Assembly: GCF_000400735.1 (NCBI RefSeq)
Contig: NZ_KE007365.1
Coordinates: forward strand, 1-55,352
Source of the DNA: Acinetobacter tandoii DSM 14970 = CIP 107469
Lineage (GTDB): Bacteria > Pseudomonadota > Gammaproteobacteria > Pseudomonadales > Moraxellaceae
Direction: 5' to 3'
Length of the DNA stretch: 55,352 bases
In this document: positions 43,807 through 54,218 of the stretch, piece by piece
Layout: every line of letters begins with the position of its first letter
Position numbering within the stretch: the first letter of the stretch is position 1
Position numbers and translations under genes: made by a program
Notes under the pieces: generated by a model
What the model was told of the DNA's origin: nothing
What the model saw: only the letters and a program-made list of their open reading frames with translations
Databases searched by the model: none

Positions 43807-46800
43807 ATGAATACGATCATCTCCCCAATTGATGGAACCAAACCTCATCAAGACTATATTACGCTTTTCAAAGAAAAGACCGCTTACGAAACAGAAATTA
43901 ACACTGCTTGGCGCCGTGCCGAATCTGAATGTGTTGAAAATCTACTTGAGCATAGCAAAATTTCAGATGAATTGAACACACGTATTCAAGACTTAGCTTT
44001 TAACCTTGCACACACTTTACGTGAGCGTAAAAGTTCTGCAGGTAAAGCTGGTATCGTGCAAGGTTTATTACAAGAGTTCTCTTTATCTTCGCAAGAAGGT
44101 ATTGCACTTATGTGTCTTGCTGAAGCGTTATTACGTATTCCTGATACTGCCACACGTGATTTATTAATCCGTGACAAAATTAATCAAGGTAACTGGAAAG
44201 ACCACGTTGGTCAAAGCAACCTGATGTTCGTTAATGCCGCTGCGTGGGGCTTAATGTTAACAGGTATGCTCATGGAAACACCTAAGCAAGCTAGCCTTTC
44301 TAGTATGCTTACAGGCTTAATTGCACGTAGTGGTCGTGGCATCATTCGTAAGGCTGTTGACGTTGCTATGCGTATGATGGGTGAACAGTTCGTTACTGGC
44401 GAAACCATCAAAGAAGCATTAAGCAATGCTGAACGTCTTGAAGATAAAGGTTTCCGTTATTCATACGATATGTTAGGTGAAGCAGCGTTAACTGATCACG
44501 ATGCTGAGCGTTATTATGATGACTACACCAATGCGATTCATGCGATTGGTCAAGCATCTAAAGACAAAGATGTTTATAGCGGTCCTGGTATCTCTATCAA
44601 GCTTTCTGCATTACACCCGCGTTACCAACGTTCTCAAACTGAACGTGTACACAAAGAACTTTATAGCAAAGTTCTTGAACTCGCGCGTTTGGCAAAAGGC
44701 TATAACATTGGCTTAAACATCGATGCTGAAGAATCTGAGCGTTTAGAGCTTTCTCTAGAGCTATTAGAGCGTCTTTGCTTTGAGCCTGAATTGGCAGATT
44801 GGAAAGGTATTGGCTTTGTTATTCAAGCGTACCAAAAACGTTGCTTCTACGTTGTAGATTATATTGTTGACCTTGCTAAACGTAGCAACAAGCGCCTCAT
44901 GATCCGTTTGGTGAAAGGTGCGTACTGGGATAGCGAAATCAAGAAAGCACAAATTGAAGGTATGACGGACTACCCTGTATTTACCCGTAAAGTACATACA
45001 GACTTGTCTTATATCGCATGTGCAAGAAAATTATTGGCTGCACCAGAGCAAATTTACCCTCAGTTTGCGACGCATAATGCTCAAACTGTAGCGACAATTT
45101 ACCAATTGGCAGATCCTGCGAAATATTACGTTGGTCAATACGAATTCCAATGCTTACACGGCATGGGTGAACCTTTATACGAACAAGTAGTTGGTCCAAA
45201 ATCTGAAAATAAACTGGACATTCCTTGCCGTATTTATGCCCCAGTAGGTACGCATGAAACTTTATTGGCATACTTAGTACGTCGTTTACTTGAAAATGGT
45301 GCAAACACCTCATTTGTAAACCGTATTGCTGATAAGAGCTTGGAGATTCAAGACCTGATCGAAAATCCGCGTGAATCGATCTTAACTTCTGCGAAACAAG
45401 AAAAGGCGATTGGTTTAAAACACCCTGCTATTCCATTACCACAGAATTTATATGGTGCATTACGTCAAAACTCTTCAGGCGTAGACTTAGCCAATGACAG
45501 CGAATTGTTAAGCTTGGACAAAACAGTTCAAAGCCTGATGTCACAGCAATGGGCCGCTGAATCAATGGGTCCTGGTTTAGCTGAAATTGCTGCTGCAGCC
45601 GAAGTTGCTGTAATCAACCCTGCGGTACATAGCGACAAAGTTGGTTCTGTTAAAGAAGCTTCTGCTGAACACGTAAACCTAGCATTGACGAATGCTGCAA
45701 ATGCACAAGCAGCTTGGGTAAATACACCGAAAAATGAACGTGCTGCATGTTTAAACCGTGCTGCCGACCTTATGGAAAGCCGTATCCAAGAGTTGATGGT
45801 GTTGTTATGCCGTGAAAGTGGTAAAACCTATGCCAATGCCATTGCTGAAGTTCGTGAAGCAGTAGATTTCCTTCGTTATTACGCTGCACAATGCACAAAC
45901 TTGGCTACAAATGCTCAAATTGCGTCATTAGGTACAGTATTGTGTATTAGCCCATGGAACTTCCCATTGGCAATCTTCAGTGGTCAGATTTCTGCAGCAC
46001 TTGTTGCGGGTAACACGGTTATTGCAAAACCAGCTGAACAGACACCACTTATTGCATCTTTAGCTATCCAAATGCTTTGGGAAGCTGGCGTACCTCAAGC
46101 TGTTGTGCAGTTAATTCCTGGTCGTGGTGAAACTGTTGGTGCGCAATTAAGTGCTGACCCACGTATCCAAGGCATCATGTTCACAGGTTCTACTGAAGTT
46201 GCGAAAATTCTTCAGAAAACTGTTGCAAAACGCTTAGGTACAAATGGTCAACCGATTCCGTTAATTGCGGAAACTGGTGGTCAAAATGCTATGATCGTGG
46301 ATTCATCAGCATTAACTGAACAAGTGATTCTAGATGTTGTGAACTCGGCTTATGACAGTGCTGGTCAACGCTGTTCTGCACTTCGCATCCTTTGCGTACA
46401 AGAAGACAATGCTGAAAGCGTGATTCGCATGTTGAAAGGTGCAATGCAACAACTCAATGTAGGTAACCCTGCATTATTAAAAACTGACATCGGTCCAGTT
46501 ATTGATGCTGAAGCACAAACCAATATCCAAAACCACATTCAAAAAATGCGTGGTAAAGGCTATGCCGTGCACCAGTTCATGCGTAACGATGCTGCTGATA
46601 CAAGCTTGAATCAAGGTACATTCATCCCACCAACGTTAATTGAATTACCAAACTTAAACGACCTTGAGCGCGAAGTGTTTGGTCCAGTATTACACATCAT
46701 CCGTTACTCACAAGGTAATGTGAAGTCTGTAGTGGATCAGATCAATGCGAAGGGCTACGGCTTAACTATGGGTCTACATACACGTATTGATGAAACCATC

Positions 46801-47556
46801 AACACTGTGATTAGCACATCTGAAGTGGGTAACTTATACATCAACCGCAACATCGTTGGCGCTGTTGTTGGCGTGCAACCTTTCGGTGGTGAAGGCTTGT
46901 CTGGTACTGGTCCTAAAGCAGGTGGTCCACTTTACTTGTACCGTTTAATGCAAGAATGCAGCGCGAAACAGTTAAGCACCCCATTTGCTGTAGGTAAAGT
47001 ATTACAAGCTGCACCGAAGAATGAAGTGTACGAACAATTCAGCGCTTGGGTGAAAAAGCAGTTCCCACAAGTGAAATTGCCTCAAGTTTCTGCGCTTGCT
47101 TCTGGTCAAGTGTATGAATTAAATGGTCCTACAGGTGAAAGCAACCAATATACAATTGTTGCACGTCACTGCGTATTGTCTCTTGCTGAGCAAGAACAAG
47201 ACCAATTGGTTCAATTGAACGCAATTTTTGCTGTAGGTAGCAAAGCGGCTGTACTTGCTGACAATGTATTCGCATTGAAGCACATGTCAACGATGCCTAA
47301 AATTGTGGCTGAACAATTCAAAGTCATCCAAAGCATTGCAACAGGTGATTTTGATGCAGTTCTACACCATGGTACAACGACTCAAGTACTTGAATTGCAA
47401 ACTGCAATCGCACAGCGTTCAGGTGCTATTGTGGGTATTACCCATTTACAGCCTACGGAACAAAACATTCCTGTTGAACGTCTTGTGATTGAACGTGCAA
47501 TCAGTATTAATACTGCCGCTGCTGGTGGTAATGCAAGCTTAATGACCTTGAACTAA
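43807..47556 (+). CDS. putA: Bifunctional proline dehydrogenase / P5C dehydrogenase PutA
   Basis: 1249 residues with an AGGAAG ribosome site. The order is a proline dehydrogenase barrel (about 180-480, RYSYDMLGEAALTD...IKLSALHPRYQR...RLVKGAYWDSEIKKAQIEG) and an aldehyde dehydrogenase (about 560-1010, SPWNFPLAIFSGQ, AETGGQNAM, catalytic Cys in AGQRCSALRIL). A C-terminal ~200-residue extension remains, so this is a type B PutA. The N-terminus MNTIISPIDGTKPHQDY has no ribbon-helix-helix DNA-binding domain, unlike E. coli PutA. It therefore cannot repress itself, and the divergent Lrp-type gene fits this loss. Confidence 0.96.
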   Translation: MNTIISPIDGTKPHQDYITLFKEKTAYETEINTAWRRAESECVENLLEHSKISDELNTRIQDLAFNLAHTLRERKSSAGKAGIVQGLLQEFSLSSQEGIALMCLAEALLRIPDTATRDLLIRDKINQGNWKDHVGQSNLMFVNAAAWGLMLTGMLMETPKQASLSSMLTGLIARSGRGIIRKAVDVAMRMMGEQFVTGETIKEALSNAERLEDKGFRYSYDMLGEAALTDHDAERYYDDYTNAIHAIGQASKDKDVYSGPGISIKLSALHPRYQRSQTERVHKELYSKVLELARLAKGYNIGLNIDAEESERLELSLELLERLCFEPELADWKGIGFVIQAYQKRCFYVVDYIVDLAKRSNKRLMIRLVKGAYWDSEIKKAQIEGMTDYPVFTRKVHTDLSYIACARKLLAAPEQIYPQFATHNAQTVATIYQLADPAKYYVGQYEFQCLHGMGEPLYEQVVGPKSENKLDIPCRIYAPVGTHETLLAYLVRRLLENGANTSFVNRIADKSLEIQDLIENPRESILTSAKQEKAIGLKHPAIPLPQNLYGALRQNSSGVDLANDSELLSLDKTVQSLMSQQWAAESMGPGLAEIAAAAEVAVINPAVHSDKVGSVKEASAEHVNLALTNAANAQAAWVNTPKNERAACLNRAADLMESRIQELMVLLCRESGKTYANAIAEVREAVDFLRYYAAQCTNLATNAQIASLGTVLCISPWNFPLAIFSGQISAALVAGNTVIAKPAEQTPLIASLAIQMLWEAGVPQAVVQLIPGRGETVGAQLSADPRIQGIMFTGSTEVAKILQKTVAKRLGTNGQPIPLIAETGGQNAMIVDSSALTEQVILDVVNSAYDSAGQRCSALRILCVQEDNAESVIRMLKGAMQQLNVGNPALLKTDIGPVIDAEAQTNIQNHIQKMRGKGYAVHQFMRNDAADTSLNQGTFIPPTLIELPNLNDLEREVFGPVLHIIRYSQGNVKSVVDQINAKGYGLTMGLHTRIDETINTVISTSEVGNLYINRNIVGAVVGVQPFGGEGLSGTGPKAGGPLYLYRLMQECSAKQLSTPFAVGKVLQAAPKNEVYEQFSAWVKKQFPQVKLPQVSALASGQVYELNGPTGESNQYTIVARHCVLSLAEQEQDQLVQLNAIFAVGSKAAVLADNVFALKHMSTMPKIVAEQFKVIQSIATGDFDAVLHHGTTTQVLELQTAIAQRSGAIVGITHLQPTEQNIPVERLVIERAISINTAAAGGNASLMTLN

Positions 47557-47594
47557 GGTTTAAAAGCATCCTGTTCAAGGGCTATCTTTCCCTT

Positions 47595-47630
47595 ACCAAG
47601 CCATTACTGGTCTAATGGCTTGGTTTCTTT
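47595..47630 (+). terminator. putA terminator
   Basis: A 12-bp perfect stem (47595-47606 with 47613-47624) around CTGGTC is followed by TTCTTTTTATTT. Confidence 0.88.
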
Positions 47631-47779
47631 TTATTTAAGAAAAGCATATTTTCTCTGTATCGATCCAACTGTAGCCCAGTTCTTTAGATTTTCATTCGAA
47701 GTTGCTGAATTCGCTTAGTCTTCTTCAGTAAACTTTGTTACCATCCCTGTTTTCTACGTTTTATAATTTTTGACTGCAT

Positions 47780-48862
47780 ATGACTTCATCTTATCAGCAA
47801 CAACTTGATGCCAAAGTTGAACGTATTTCTGCACAATTTGCCGAATTCAATTCCCCATCTCTTGCGGTGTTCGCATCTCCAGAACAACATTTTCGTATGC
47901 GTGCAGAATTTCGTATTTGGCATACTGATGACGATATGTTCTATGCCATGTTTGAACGCGATGAACAACAACAAAAACAAGTGATTCGTATTGATGAATT
48001 CCCAATTGCCGATGCCAGCATAAATCAACTCATGCCTGTGCTCTTGGCAGAGCTGAAAAGTGATGAAGCTTTATCAAAACGCTTATTTGAAGTTCACTTT
48101 TTAGCGACTTTAAAAGGCGAAATCCTCGTTTCCCTAATTTATCGTTGCCCACTAAACGAACAATGGCAAGCCTTAGCAAAACAGCTTGCAGATAAATTAA
48201 ATATTAAAATTATTGGCCGTAGTCGCGGTCAGAAGGTTGTGCTGTCTGATGAGTTTGTGGTTGAAGAACTGCAAGTTTTTGAGCAAAAATATCAGTACAA
48301 ACAAATTGAAAGTAGCTTCACCCAGCCAAATGCTCAAGTCTGTCAAAAGATGTTGGAATGGGCATGTAATGCTGCAGGTCAATCGAACAAAGACCTCTTA
48401 GAGCTATATTGTGGCAATGGTAACTTTACCCTACCGTTATCTACGCGATTTAATCGTGTGTTGGCTACCGAATTAGCCAAATCGTCGGTATACGCTGCAC
48501 AATGGAATATTGAACAAAATAATATTGATAATATTCAAGTAGCGCGACTTTCTGCTGAAGAGTTTACCCAAGCCTACAATGGTGAACGTGAATTTAGACG
48601 CTTACAAGAAGCACAAATTGAGATCAGCAGTTATGATTTTGACACCGTATTTGTCGATCCACCGCGTGCGGGTATTGATGATGAAACACTGAAACTGTTA
48701 CAGCGTTTTGAACGTATCATTTATATTTCTTGTAACCCAGATACCTTACATGACAATTTAAAGCTACTTACGCAAACGCACAAAGTTACACGTTTTGCTT
48801 TATTCGATCAGTTCCCGTATACCCACCATGTTGAATCTGGTGTGTTACTGGAAAAATTGTAA
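47780..48862 (+). CDS. trmA: tRNA (uracil-54)-C5-methyltransferase TrmA
   Basis: 360 residues. TrmA makes ribothymidine at position 54 in the T-loop of tRNAs. The SAM site ([15 protein letters not shown]), the VDPPRAGID motif and the catalytic nucleophile in [13 protein letters not shown] are present. Other residues fit TrmA (FQQ...[16 protein letters not shown]) rather than the RlmC/D enzymes, whose N-terminal cluster cysteines are missing. A terminator follows. Confidence 0.93.
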   Translation: MTSSYQQQLDAKVERISAQFAEFNSPSLAVFASPEQHFRMRAEFRIWHTDDDMFYAMFERDEQQQKQVIRIDEFPIADASINQLMPVLLAELKSDEALSKRLFEVHFLATLKGEILVSLIYRCPLNEQWQALAKQLADKLNIKIIGRSRGQKVVLSDEFVVEELQVFEQKYQYKQIESSFTQPNAQVCQKMLEWACNAAGQSNKDLLELYCGNGNFTLPLSTRFNRVLATELAKSSVYAAQWNIEQNNIDNIQVARLSAEEFTQAYNGEREFRRLQEAQIEISSYDFDTVFVDPPRAGIDDETLKLLQRFERIIYISCNPDTLHDNLKLLTQTHKVTRFALFDQFPYTHHVESGVLLEKL

Positions 48863-48888
48863 GAATTATTTAATCATCTCCTTTACGT

Positions 48889-48926
48889 CCTCAAGTTATT
48901 TAAAACAATAACTTGAGGATTTTTAT
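48889..48926 (+). terminator. trmA terminator
   Basis: The arms CCTCAAGTTATT (48889-48900) and AATAACTTGAGG (48907-48918) pair perfectly, followed by ATTTTTATT. Confidence 0.85.
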
Positions 48927-49101
48927 TTGAAATAAAGTAGTTAATTTCACCGTACATTTTGGCCTGTCATAAAACCGTTAAATCTTGCCATTATGATTGA
49001 AATTTTGCGTGTTCAACTGCTGCTTTTATCACTTAGATCATCTTGCATTATTTATAGAATTGGCTATATTTCGTTCTATGTTATTCATGAATGAAGGCTC
49101 T

Positions 49102-49329
49102 ATGAGTTTTTGGCAAAAATTGTTTGCTGCACCGCAGCAGTTGAATGAGCATAAAAATCAAATCGCGTGTGTCGAGAACGATTGCTCATGCAAAACAGAT
49201 GAACAACTGTTAAAGGCTCTTGCTCAAGCCACAGATGACGATGTCATCATTGGTATTAAACGTGTTTTAGCCTCTCGAGGTTATAGCCGCAAAGAGCTAA
49301 ACGAAATCACCCGTTCACCATTACAGTGA
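49102..49329 (+). CDS. Small protein of unknown function with a short Cys-rich segment
   Basis: 75 residues from the ATG preceded by GAAGGC. An ATG at 49087 is in frame but less well placed. The core NQIACVENDCSCKTDEQLLKALAQATDDDVIIGIKRVLASRGYSRKELNEI has three cysteines near 22-30 and a predicted helix after it. There is no signal peptide. The three closely spaced cysteines could bind metal, but this is speculation. I do not recognise a family. Confidence 0.6.
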   Translation: MSFWQKLFAAPQQLNEHKNQIACVENDCSCKTDEQLLKALAQATDDDVIIGIKRVLASRGYSRKELNEITRSPLQ

Positions 49330-49345
49330 TGCCGATTTCGTCATT

Positions 49346-49375
49346 AAAAAGCATTGGAACAACCAATGCTTTTTT
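49346..49375. terminator. Bidirectional terminator
   Basis: AAAAAGCATTGG (49346-49357) and CCAATGCTTTTT (49363-49374) pair perfectly around AACAA, between the small gene and the convergent DUF2233 gene. Confidence 0.85.
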
Positions 49376-49390
49376 ATTGCCTTTTTGTTT

Positions 49391-50149
49391 CTACTCACAG
49401 TCCTGATCTTCAATATACGCCAACATCGGTCCAAACGGACTACTCTGAATCTTGATATCCTTCTCAGCCAGATACATCGCTGAAATGGAGCCATCTAGAT
49501 ATAAAGCTTGCTCTAACTTGAGCTCATTTTGCATAAAGCTCGCTAGAGCATAAAAATTTACAGCTTGCTCAGTCAGCACAAAATATAGCACTTGATCTTT
49601 TATCCCCACGGCGTTACGTATTTTCAGAGATGAACTTTCTGCTATGAAAATTGGATTGATTCGTCGATTAGACACCAGCATCGGCCCTGACTGCGTTGCA
49701 TAATCCGCTTTAAATTTACCTTTCACATATTGAGAAGTGCTTAAAATAACAGCCTGTTTACTGTTCCAAGCCAAAATACCATTCGGCTGTAAATAGAAAT
49801 TTCCCCATCCAAGGTGCTGGTTCAGTGGAAATAGCTTTTTCTTATTTTCAATATATAAACCTACAGGATGGAACGTGTAATGAAACATGCCCGCATTCAT
49901 TGCAAATAGCATTTTCTCACATGTGTTTAATTGTGTCGGGATTTGGCTAAAGTAATTTACTGGTGTTTGATCGTTCTGTTTATTTAACAATAAACGAAGC
50001 TTGGATAAATCATGGACTTCAACTACAGTATAGTTGAGATCATTATATTGCCTCGTATAGCTAGTCACTTGAGCAAATTGAGACATAGACATTAGGCTAC
50101 TGATCAGCATAGTGATCAATTGCAGAACCTGTCTCAATGTTATTGTCAT
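49391..50149 (-). CDS. Exported phosphodiester glycosidase-family protein (DUF2233)
   Basis: 252 residues. A likely signal peptide (TLRQVLQLITMLISSLMSMSQFA) precedes a domain of the NAGPA/phosphodiester glycosidase fold, with NAGMFHYTFHPVGLYIENKK, ATQSGPMLV and the catalytic-region ALYLDGSISAMYL. The enzyme family removes alpha-GlcNAc-type caps from phosphodiesters. A periplasmic or surface role in modifying glycans or teichoic-like polymers is possible. It is divergent from the LRAT-like gene with 139 bp between the starts. The start codon is uncertain because the ribosome site is weak. Confidence 0.78.
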   Translation of the reverse strand: MTITLRQVLQLITMLISSLMSMSQFAQVTSYTRQYNDLNYTVVEVHDLSKLRLLLNKQNDQTPVNYFSQIPTQLNTCEKMLFAMNAGMFHYTFHPVGLYIENKKKLFPLNQHLGWGNFYLQPNGILAWNSKQAVILSTSQYVKGKFKADYATQSGPMLVSNRRINPIFIAESSSLKIRNAVGIKDQVLYFVLTEQAVNFYALASFMQNELKLEQALYLDGSISAMYLAEKDIKIQSSPFGPMLAYIEDQDCE

Positions 50150-50288
50150 GTGAACTATTACACTTTCATCACTTCTCTTCTATTTTATTGCTTTTTGTAG
50201 CATTCATATGCAACTATTCACTTATCTTCATTATTCCAAGTAAACTACATGCTAATATAATGCTTAAGTTTATTCGTTTAGTGTAGCG

Positions 50289-50825
50289 ATGCATCAACAG
50301 AAAAAACCGTTTCATATTGGGGCACATTTGGTGGTAAAACACTTCGCCTACTCTCATCATGGGATTTATATTGGGCGTGGACGTGTTATCCATTATTCAG
50401 GTTTTGCCCATTTCTTCAAAAAAAGACCGATTGAAACCACCACTCTGGCAGAATTCTGTCATGGTAAAAAAATTGATGTCGTGCATTACCAACATTCTAA
50501 ATATTCGGGTCGCAAAGTCGTACGCCGTATGCGCTCACGTATGAAAGAAAACCACTATCACCTGATTATGAACAATTGTGAACATCTTTGCACTTGGGCA
50601 ATTACAGGTGTGGAAAGCAGTCCACAAGTGGTTCGTATGATGAATCGTTTAACGACTATCGGTTATGTAAGCTCAATTATGAGCTATATGAATGGTATGT
50701 TGCTCACTATTACCACCACTTGCTTTGCACTTGCGCTATATATTAAAAAGAAACTGCGTGATAAAGCGAAAATGCAAAGACAGACTTATTTATTCTTCAA
50801 AGATCAAGAACATAAAAATCGTTAA
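50289..50825 (+). CDS. LRAT-like (NlpC/P60-superfamily) protein with a membrane helix
   Basis: 178 residues. The core fits the lecithin-retinol acyltransferase fold: AYSHHGIYIGRGRVIHYSG with His24 and His35, and catalytic Cys97 in NNCEHLCTWA. A hydrophobic stretch follows (about 135-156, IGYVSSIMSYMNGMLLTITTTCFALALYI), and the tail is basic. Bacterial members may act as lipid-linked acyltransferases or peptidases; substrate unknown. It is divergent from the DUF2233 gene. A weak ribosome site precedes the ATG. Confidence 0.75.
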   Translation: MHQQKKPFHIGAHLVVKHFAYSHHGIYIGRGRVIHYSGFAHFFKKRPIETTTLAEFCHGKKIDVVHYQHSKYSGRKVVRRMRSRMKENHYHLIMNNCEHLCTWAITGVESSPQVVRMMNRLTTIGYVSSIMSYMNGMLLTITTTCFALALYIKKKLRDKAKMQRQTYLFFKDQEHKNR

Positions 50826-50919
50826 GTTGATGTTTAAAAGTACCATTTTCTCCTTTTAAGCGATCCATCATATTTAACTCACTTTGCAATCTCTATTTCA
50901 AAAAACATTAGACATTAAA

Positions 50920-50950
50920 AAAGCCCCTCAACTCACGGTTCAGGGGCTTT
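50920..50950 (-). terminator. glnS terminator
   Basis: AAAGCCCCT (50920-50928) pairs with AGGGGCTTT (50942-50950), and the minus strand continues with TTTT. It sits 19 bp beyond the glnS stop. Confidence 0.85.
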
Positions 50951-50968
50951 CACATTTCAAATCAGGTT

Positions 50969-52693
50969 TTATTTACCTGGTTTAAAACTGTCTTTTAAAT
51001 CTAAAATACGGTTAAACACTGGCTTTTCAGCTGAATGGTCATAACGATCTGCTACAAAATAACCTTCACGTTCAAATTGGAAACGTTGTTCAGGCTCTGC
51101 TTGTGCCAAAGCGGGTTCAATCACAGCTTGTACCACTTGCAATGATTCTGGGTTTAGATTCGCCAAGAAATCATCGGTTGCATCTGGTGCAGATTCGGTG
51201 AATAAACGGTCATAAATACGTACTTCAGCAGGAACACCTTTGCTTGCAGATACCCAGTGAATTACACCTTTCACTTTACGACCTTCAGGATTTTTCCCTA
51301 AAGTTTCAGGATCAATTGAACATTTTAGTTCAACCACTTCACCGTTTTCATCCTTAATGATTTCATCACATTTAATGACATAAGCATGACGTAAACGCAC
51401 TTCACCTTCAGGGACTAAACGCTTGAAGCCTTTTGGTGGAATTTCTTCAAAATCTTTACGATCAATATAGATTTCAGAAGTCAAAGGAATAACACGCTCG
51501 CCCATATCTACGTTTGGATGACGTGCATGCACCAAGTCCAAAGCTTCAGGTAAGTTGGTTAACGTGACTTTTAGTGGATTCAAAACTGCCATACCACGAC
51601 CAGCCGCATTTTCTAGCGATTGACGGATACAGAATTCAAGCATTGCCACATCAACAATACCATCAGTCTTAGACACGCCCACACGCTTACAGAAATCACG
51701 TAAACCTTCAGGTGTAAAACCACGACGGCGCATACCGACAACTGTTGGCATACGTGGATCATCCCATCCATTTACATAACCACCTTCAACCAATTTACGC
51801 AATTTACGCTTTGAGGTAATGGTGTAGTCAATGTTTAAACGGCTAGATTCGTACTGACGAGGCACTGCTGCTGAATGAACTTTCTCAATGACCCAGTCAT
51901 AGAATGGACGGTGGTCTTGGAATTCCAAAGTACATAAAGAGTGCGTAATGCCTTCAATTGCATCAGACAATGGATGAGCATAGTCATACATTGGATACAT
52001 TTTCCATTTGTCACCCGTTTGATGGTGCTCGGAATGCAATACGCGGTAAAGAATTGGATCACGCATGTGTACATTTGGAGATGCCATGTCAATTTTGGCA
52101 CGTAATACCGCTTCGCCTTCTTTCATTTCACCAGTACGCATTTTTTCAAAGCGTTCTAGGTTCTCCGCAACTGTTGCATCACGGTAAGGTGAATTCTTTC
52201 CAGGCTCAACAAAGTTACCACGGTTTAATTTAATTTCTTCAGGTGATTGCAAATCCACATAAGCATCACCTTGTTCAATCAATTGCACTGCCCATGCATA
52301 TAATTGATCAAAATAACCCGACGCATAACGTGGTTCATCTTTCCATTCAAAACCTAACCATTTTACATCATTGGCAATACCATCAACATATTCTTGTTCT
52401 TCGGCATCAGGGTTTGTATCGTCAAAACGAAGATTACAATAACCATTAAATTCTTGTGCAATACCAAAATTTAGGCAAATCGCTTTTACATGGCCAATAT
52501 GCAAATAGCCATTTGGCTCTGGTGGGAAACGCGTTACAACGGTTTGTGTACGCCCAGAAGATAAATCGTCAGTAATGACCTGACGTACAAAATCCAAGCC
52601 AGGCTGTTGTTCTTGCTGCGCAGCATCGACAGAGGCATGATTACTTGGTGTCGGGTTATTTGGCAGAGATGCAACAACATCATTTGGCTTCAT
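50969..52693 (-). CDS. glnS: Glutaminyl-tRNA synthetase
   Basis: 574 residues. It is a class I synthetase with HIGH at 65-68 and the KMSKS-like [11 protein letters not shown]. The anticodon-binding beta-barrels fill the C-terminal third (about 350-574). The N-terminal ~30 residues ([30 protein letters not shown]) extend past the E. coli protein. The [32 protein letters not shown] stretch is typical of GlnS. Confidence 0.97.
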   Translation of the reverse strand: MKPNDVVASLPNNPTPSNHASVDAAQQEQQPGLDFVRQVITDDLSSGRTQTVVTRFPPEPNGYLHIGHVKAICLNFGIAQEFNGYCNLRFDDTNPDAEEQEYVDGIANDVKWLGFEWKDEPRYASGYFDQLYAWAVQLIEQGDAYVDLQSPEEIKLNRGNFVEPGKNSPYRDATVAENLERFEKMRTGEMKEGEAVLRAKIDMASPNVHMRDPILYRVLHSEHHQTGDKWKMYPMYDYAHPLSDAIEGITHSLCTLEFQDHRPFYDWVIEKVHSAAVPRQYESSRLNIDYTITSKRKLRKLVEGGYVNGWDDPRMPTVVGMRRRGFTPEGLRDFCKRVGVSKTDGIVDVAMLEFCIRQSLENAAGRGMAVLNPLKVTLTNLPEALDLVHARHPNVDMGERVIPLTSEIYIDRKDFEEIPPKGFKRLVPEGEVRLRHAYVIKCDEIIKDENGEVVELKCSIDPETLGKNPEGRKVKGVIHWVSASKGVPAEVRIYDRLFTESAPDATDDFLANLNPESLQVVQAVIEPALAQAEPEQRFQFEREGYFVADRYDHSAEKPVFNRILDLKDSFKPGK

Positions 52694-52860
52694 AGTAGAT
52701 AGATCACTTCTAAAAATAAAAAACAGGATATTTTAAACGCAATTTCAGTATTTTTAACAAAGAAATGTACGTTTTTACTTGCCTTGTAGTTTACAGTTTG
52801 CTTATGCTTCTCTCAACCAAAAACCCATGGCTTTTATGTCCATGTTAAGGAGATTACACA

Positions 52861-53370
52861 ATGAGTTTTCCTCAAGTCGAATTAAACACCAATAAAGGTC
52901 GTATTGTTCTTGAGCTTAACGCTGAAAAAGCACCTAAAACAGTTGCTAACTTTTTAGAATATGTTCGTGACGGTTTCTATGACGGCGTAATTTTCCACCG
53001 TGTGATTGATGGTTTCATGATCCAAGGTGGCGGCATGGATGAAAACTTCAAAGAAAAAGCAACTCGTGATTCAATTGAGAACGAAGCAGACAACGGTTTG
53101 AGCAATGACGTCGGTACTATCGCAATGGCGCGTACCCAAGCTCCTCACTCTGCATCTGCACAGTTCTTTATTAACGTGAAAAACAACTCTTTCCTTAACC
53201 ACACTGGTAAAACAGCGCAAGGTTGGGGCTATGCAGTATTTGGTAAAGTTACTGACGGTATGGATGTAGTAGAAGCAATCAAAGGCGTTCGTACTGGCAA
53301 CCGTGGTTACCACGCAGATGTTCCTTTAGAAAACGTTGTCATCGAATCTGCAAAAATCATTTCTGAGTAA
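52861..53370 (+). CDS. ppiB: Cytoplasmic-type cyclophilin peptidyl-prolyl isomerase
   Basis: 169 residues with an AAGGAG ribosome site. It is a compact cyclophilin: [40 protein letters not shown] and [18 protein letters not shown]. There is no signal peptide, so it is the cytoplasmic PpiB rather than PpiA. It catalyses prolyl isomerisation during folding. Confidence 0.95.
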   Translation: MSFPQVELNTNKGRIVLELNAEKAPKTVANFLEYVRDGFYDGVIFHRVIDGFMIQGGGMDENFKEKATRDSIENEADNGLSNDVGTIAMARTQAPHSASAQFFINVKNNSFLNHTGKTAQGWGYAVFGKVTDGMDVVEAIKGVRTGNRGYHADVPLENVVIESAKIISE

Positions 53371-53372
53371 TT

Positions 53373-53440
53373 AATCTCCCTAAATCCCTCTTTAAAAAGA
53401 GGGACTTCCTCCCTGAGTAAAGGGAGGTTAGGAGGGATTA
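53373..53440. repeat. Palindromic intergenic element (two hairpins, inverted ends)
   Basis: Stem 1 pairs TCCCTCTTT (53385-53393) with AAAGAGGGA (53396-53404). Stem 2 pairs CCTCCCT (53408-53414) with AGGGAGG (53421-53427) around GAGTAA. The outer ends AATCTCCCTAA (53373-53383) and TTAGGAGGGATT (53428-53439) are imperfect inverted repeats. A related CCTCCCT/AGGGAGG hairpin lies at 15745-15766. It may be a dispersed repeat of the genus. Confidence 0.7.
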
Positions 53441-53456
53441 TTTAAAGGATAAAAGC

Positions 53457-54176
53457 GTGACCCATCTGTTTATATCAGATTTACATTTGTCACCCGATCA
53501 CCCTCGACTTGTTCGAGGGTTTTTCGCTTTGCTTAAAGAATATCAATCTAAGCAAACTCAGCTCTATATTTTAGGTGATTGGTTCAATGCTTGGATTGGC
53601 GATGACTATACTGCACCATGGTTAGATGAACTCGTTGCTGCATTACAACAGTTTAATGCCGCAGGTAATCAGATTTATTTCCAAGTGGGTAATCGTGATT
53701 TCGCCTTAGGTCAAAAATTTCTGGATCAGTTTAATGGCATTTTATTGCCTGACGACTATGTCCTAAACATCAATCAACACAAGTTCCGCCTAGAACATGG
53801 TGATGCGCTTTGTACCGATGATGTCGGTTATCAACGCTTTAAAAAAGTGATTCGCAATCCTCTTGTATTGGGCTTTCTACGAAAAATGCCACTCAGCTTC
53901 CGCACCAAACTTGCCAACGGTTTCCGTAAAAAAAGTTACGCTGCGCAGCAGTTTAAAAGTTATGAAGTGATGGATGTCAATCAACAAGCCGTTACCCAAG
54001 CTTTAGCGGATGTAGATATTCTCATTCATGGACACACCCATCGTGCAGCCATTCATGAGCTACAAGGCAAAAAGCGTATTGTCTTGGGTGATTGGAAAGA
54101 AGATTCAGCACAAATTTTGGTTGTTGATCCAAAACAACAGGACTTAATATTAAAATTAAGTACGTTTAATTACTAA
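53457..54176 (+). CDS. lpxH: UDP-2,3-diacylglucosamine diphosphatase LpxH
   Basis: 239 residues starting GTG after AAAGGATAAAAGC. LpxH splits UDP-2,3-diacyl-GlcN into lipid X and UMP in lipid A synthesis. The calcineurin-type motifs are D8/H10 in ISDLHLS, GDWFNAWIGDDY (D40), GNRD (N78, D80) and HGHTH near 195. Length and motif order match the family. It follows the repeat element by a few bases. Confidence 0.95.
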   Translation: MTHLFISDLHLSPDHPRLVRGFFALLKEYQSKQTQLYILGDWFNAWIGDDYTAPWLDELVAALQQFNAAGNQIYFQVGNRDFALGQKFLDQFNGILLPDDYVLNINQHKFRLEHGDALCTDDVGYQRFKKVIRNPLVLGFLRKMPLSFRTKLANGFRKKSYAAQQFKSYEVMDVNQQAVTQALADVDILIHGHTHRAAIHELQGKKRIVLGDWKEDSAQILVVDPKQQDLILKLSTFNY

Positions 54177-54218
54177 GTATTTAAAACTCTTATTTTTCGC
54201 TGGCTTACCTGTTCAGGG

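Noticed and set aside
44981..45313. 110-residue open frame on the minus strand inside putA
   Set aside because: It is a mirror of putA codons, has no ribosome site and looks like no known family.
47780..48862. trmA read as a 23S rRNA uridine methyltransferase (RlmC/RlmD)
   Set aside because: The N-terminal cluster cysteines of those enzymes are missing, and the sequence follows TrmA along its length.
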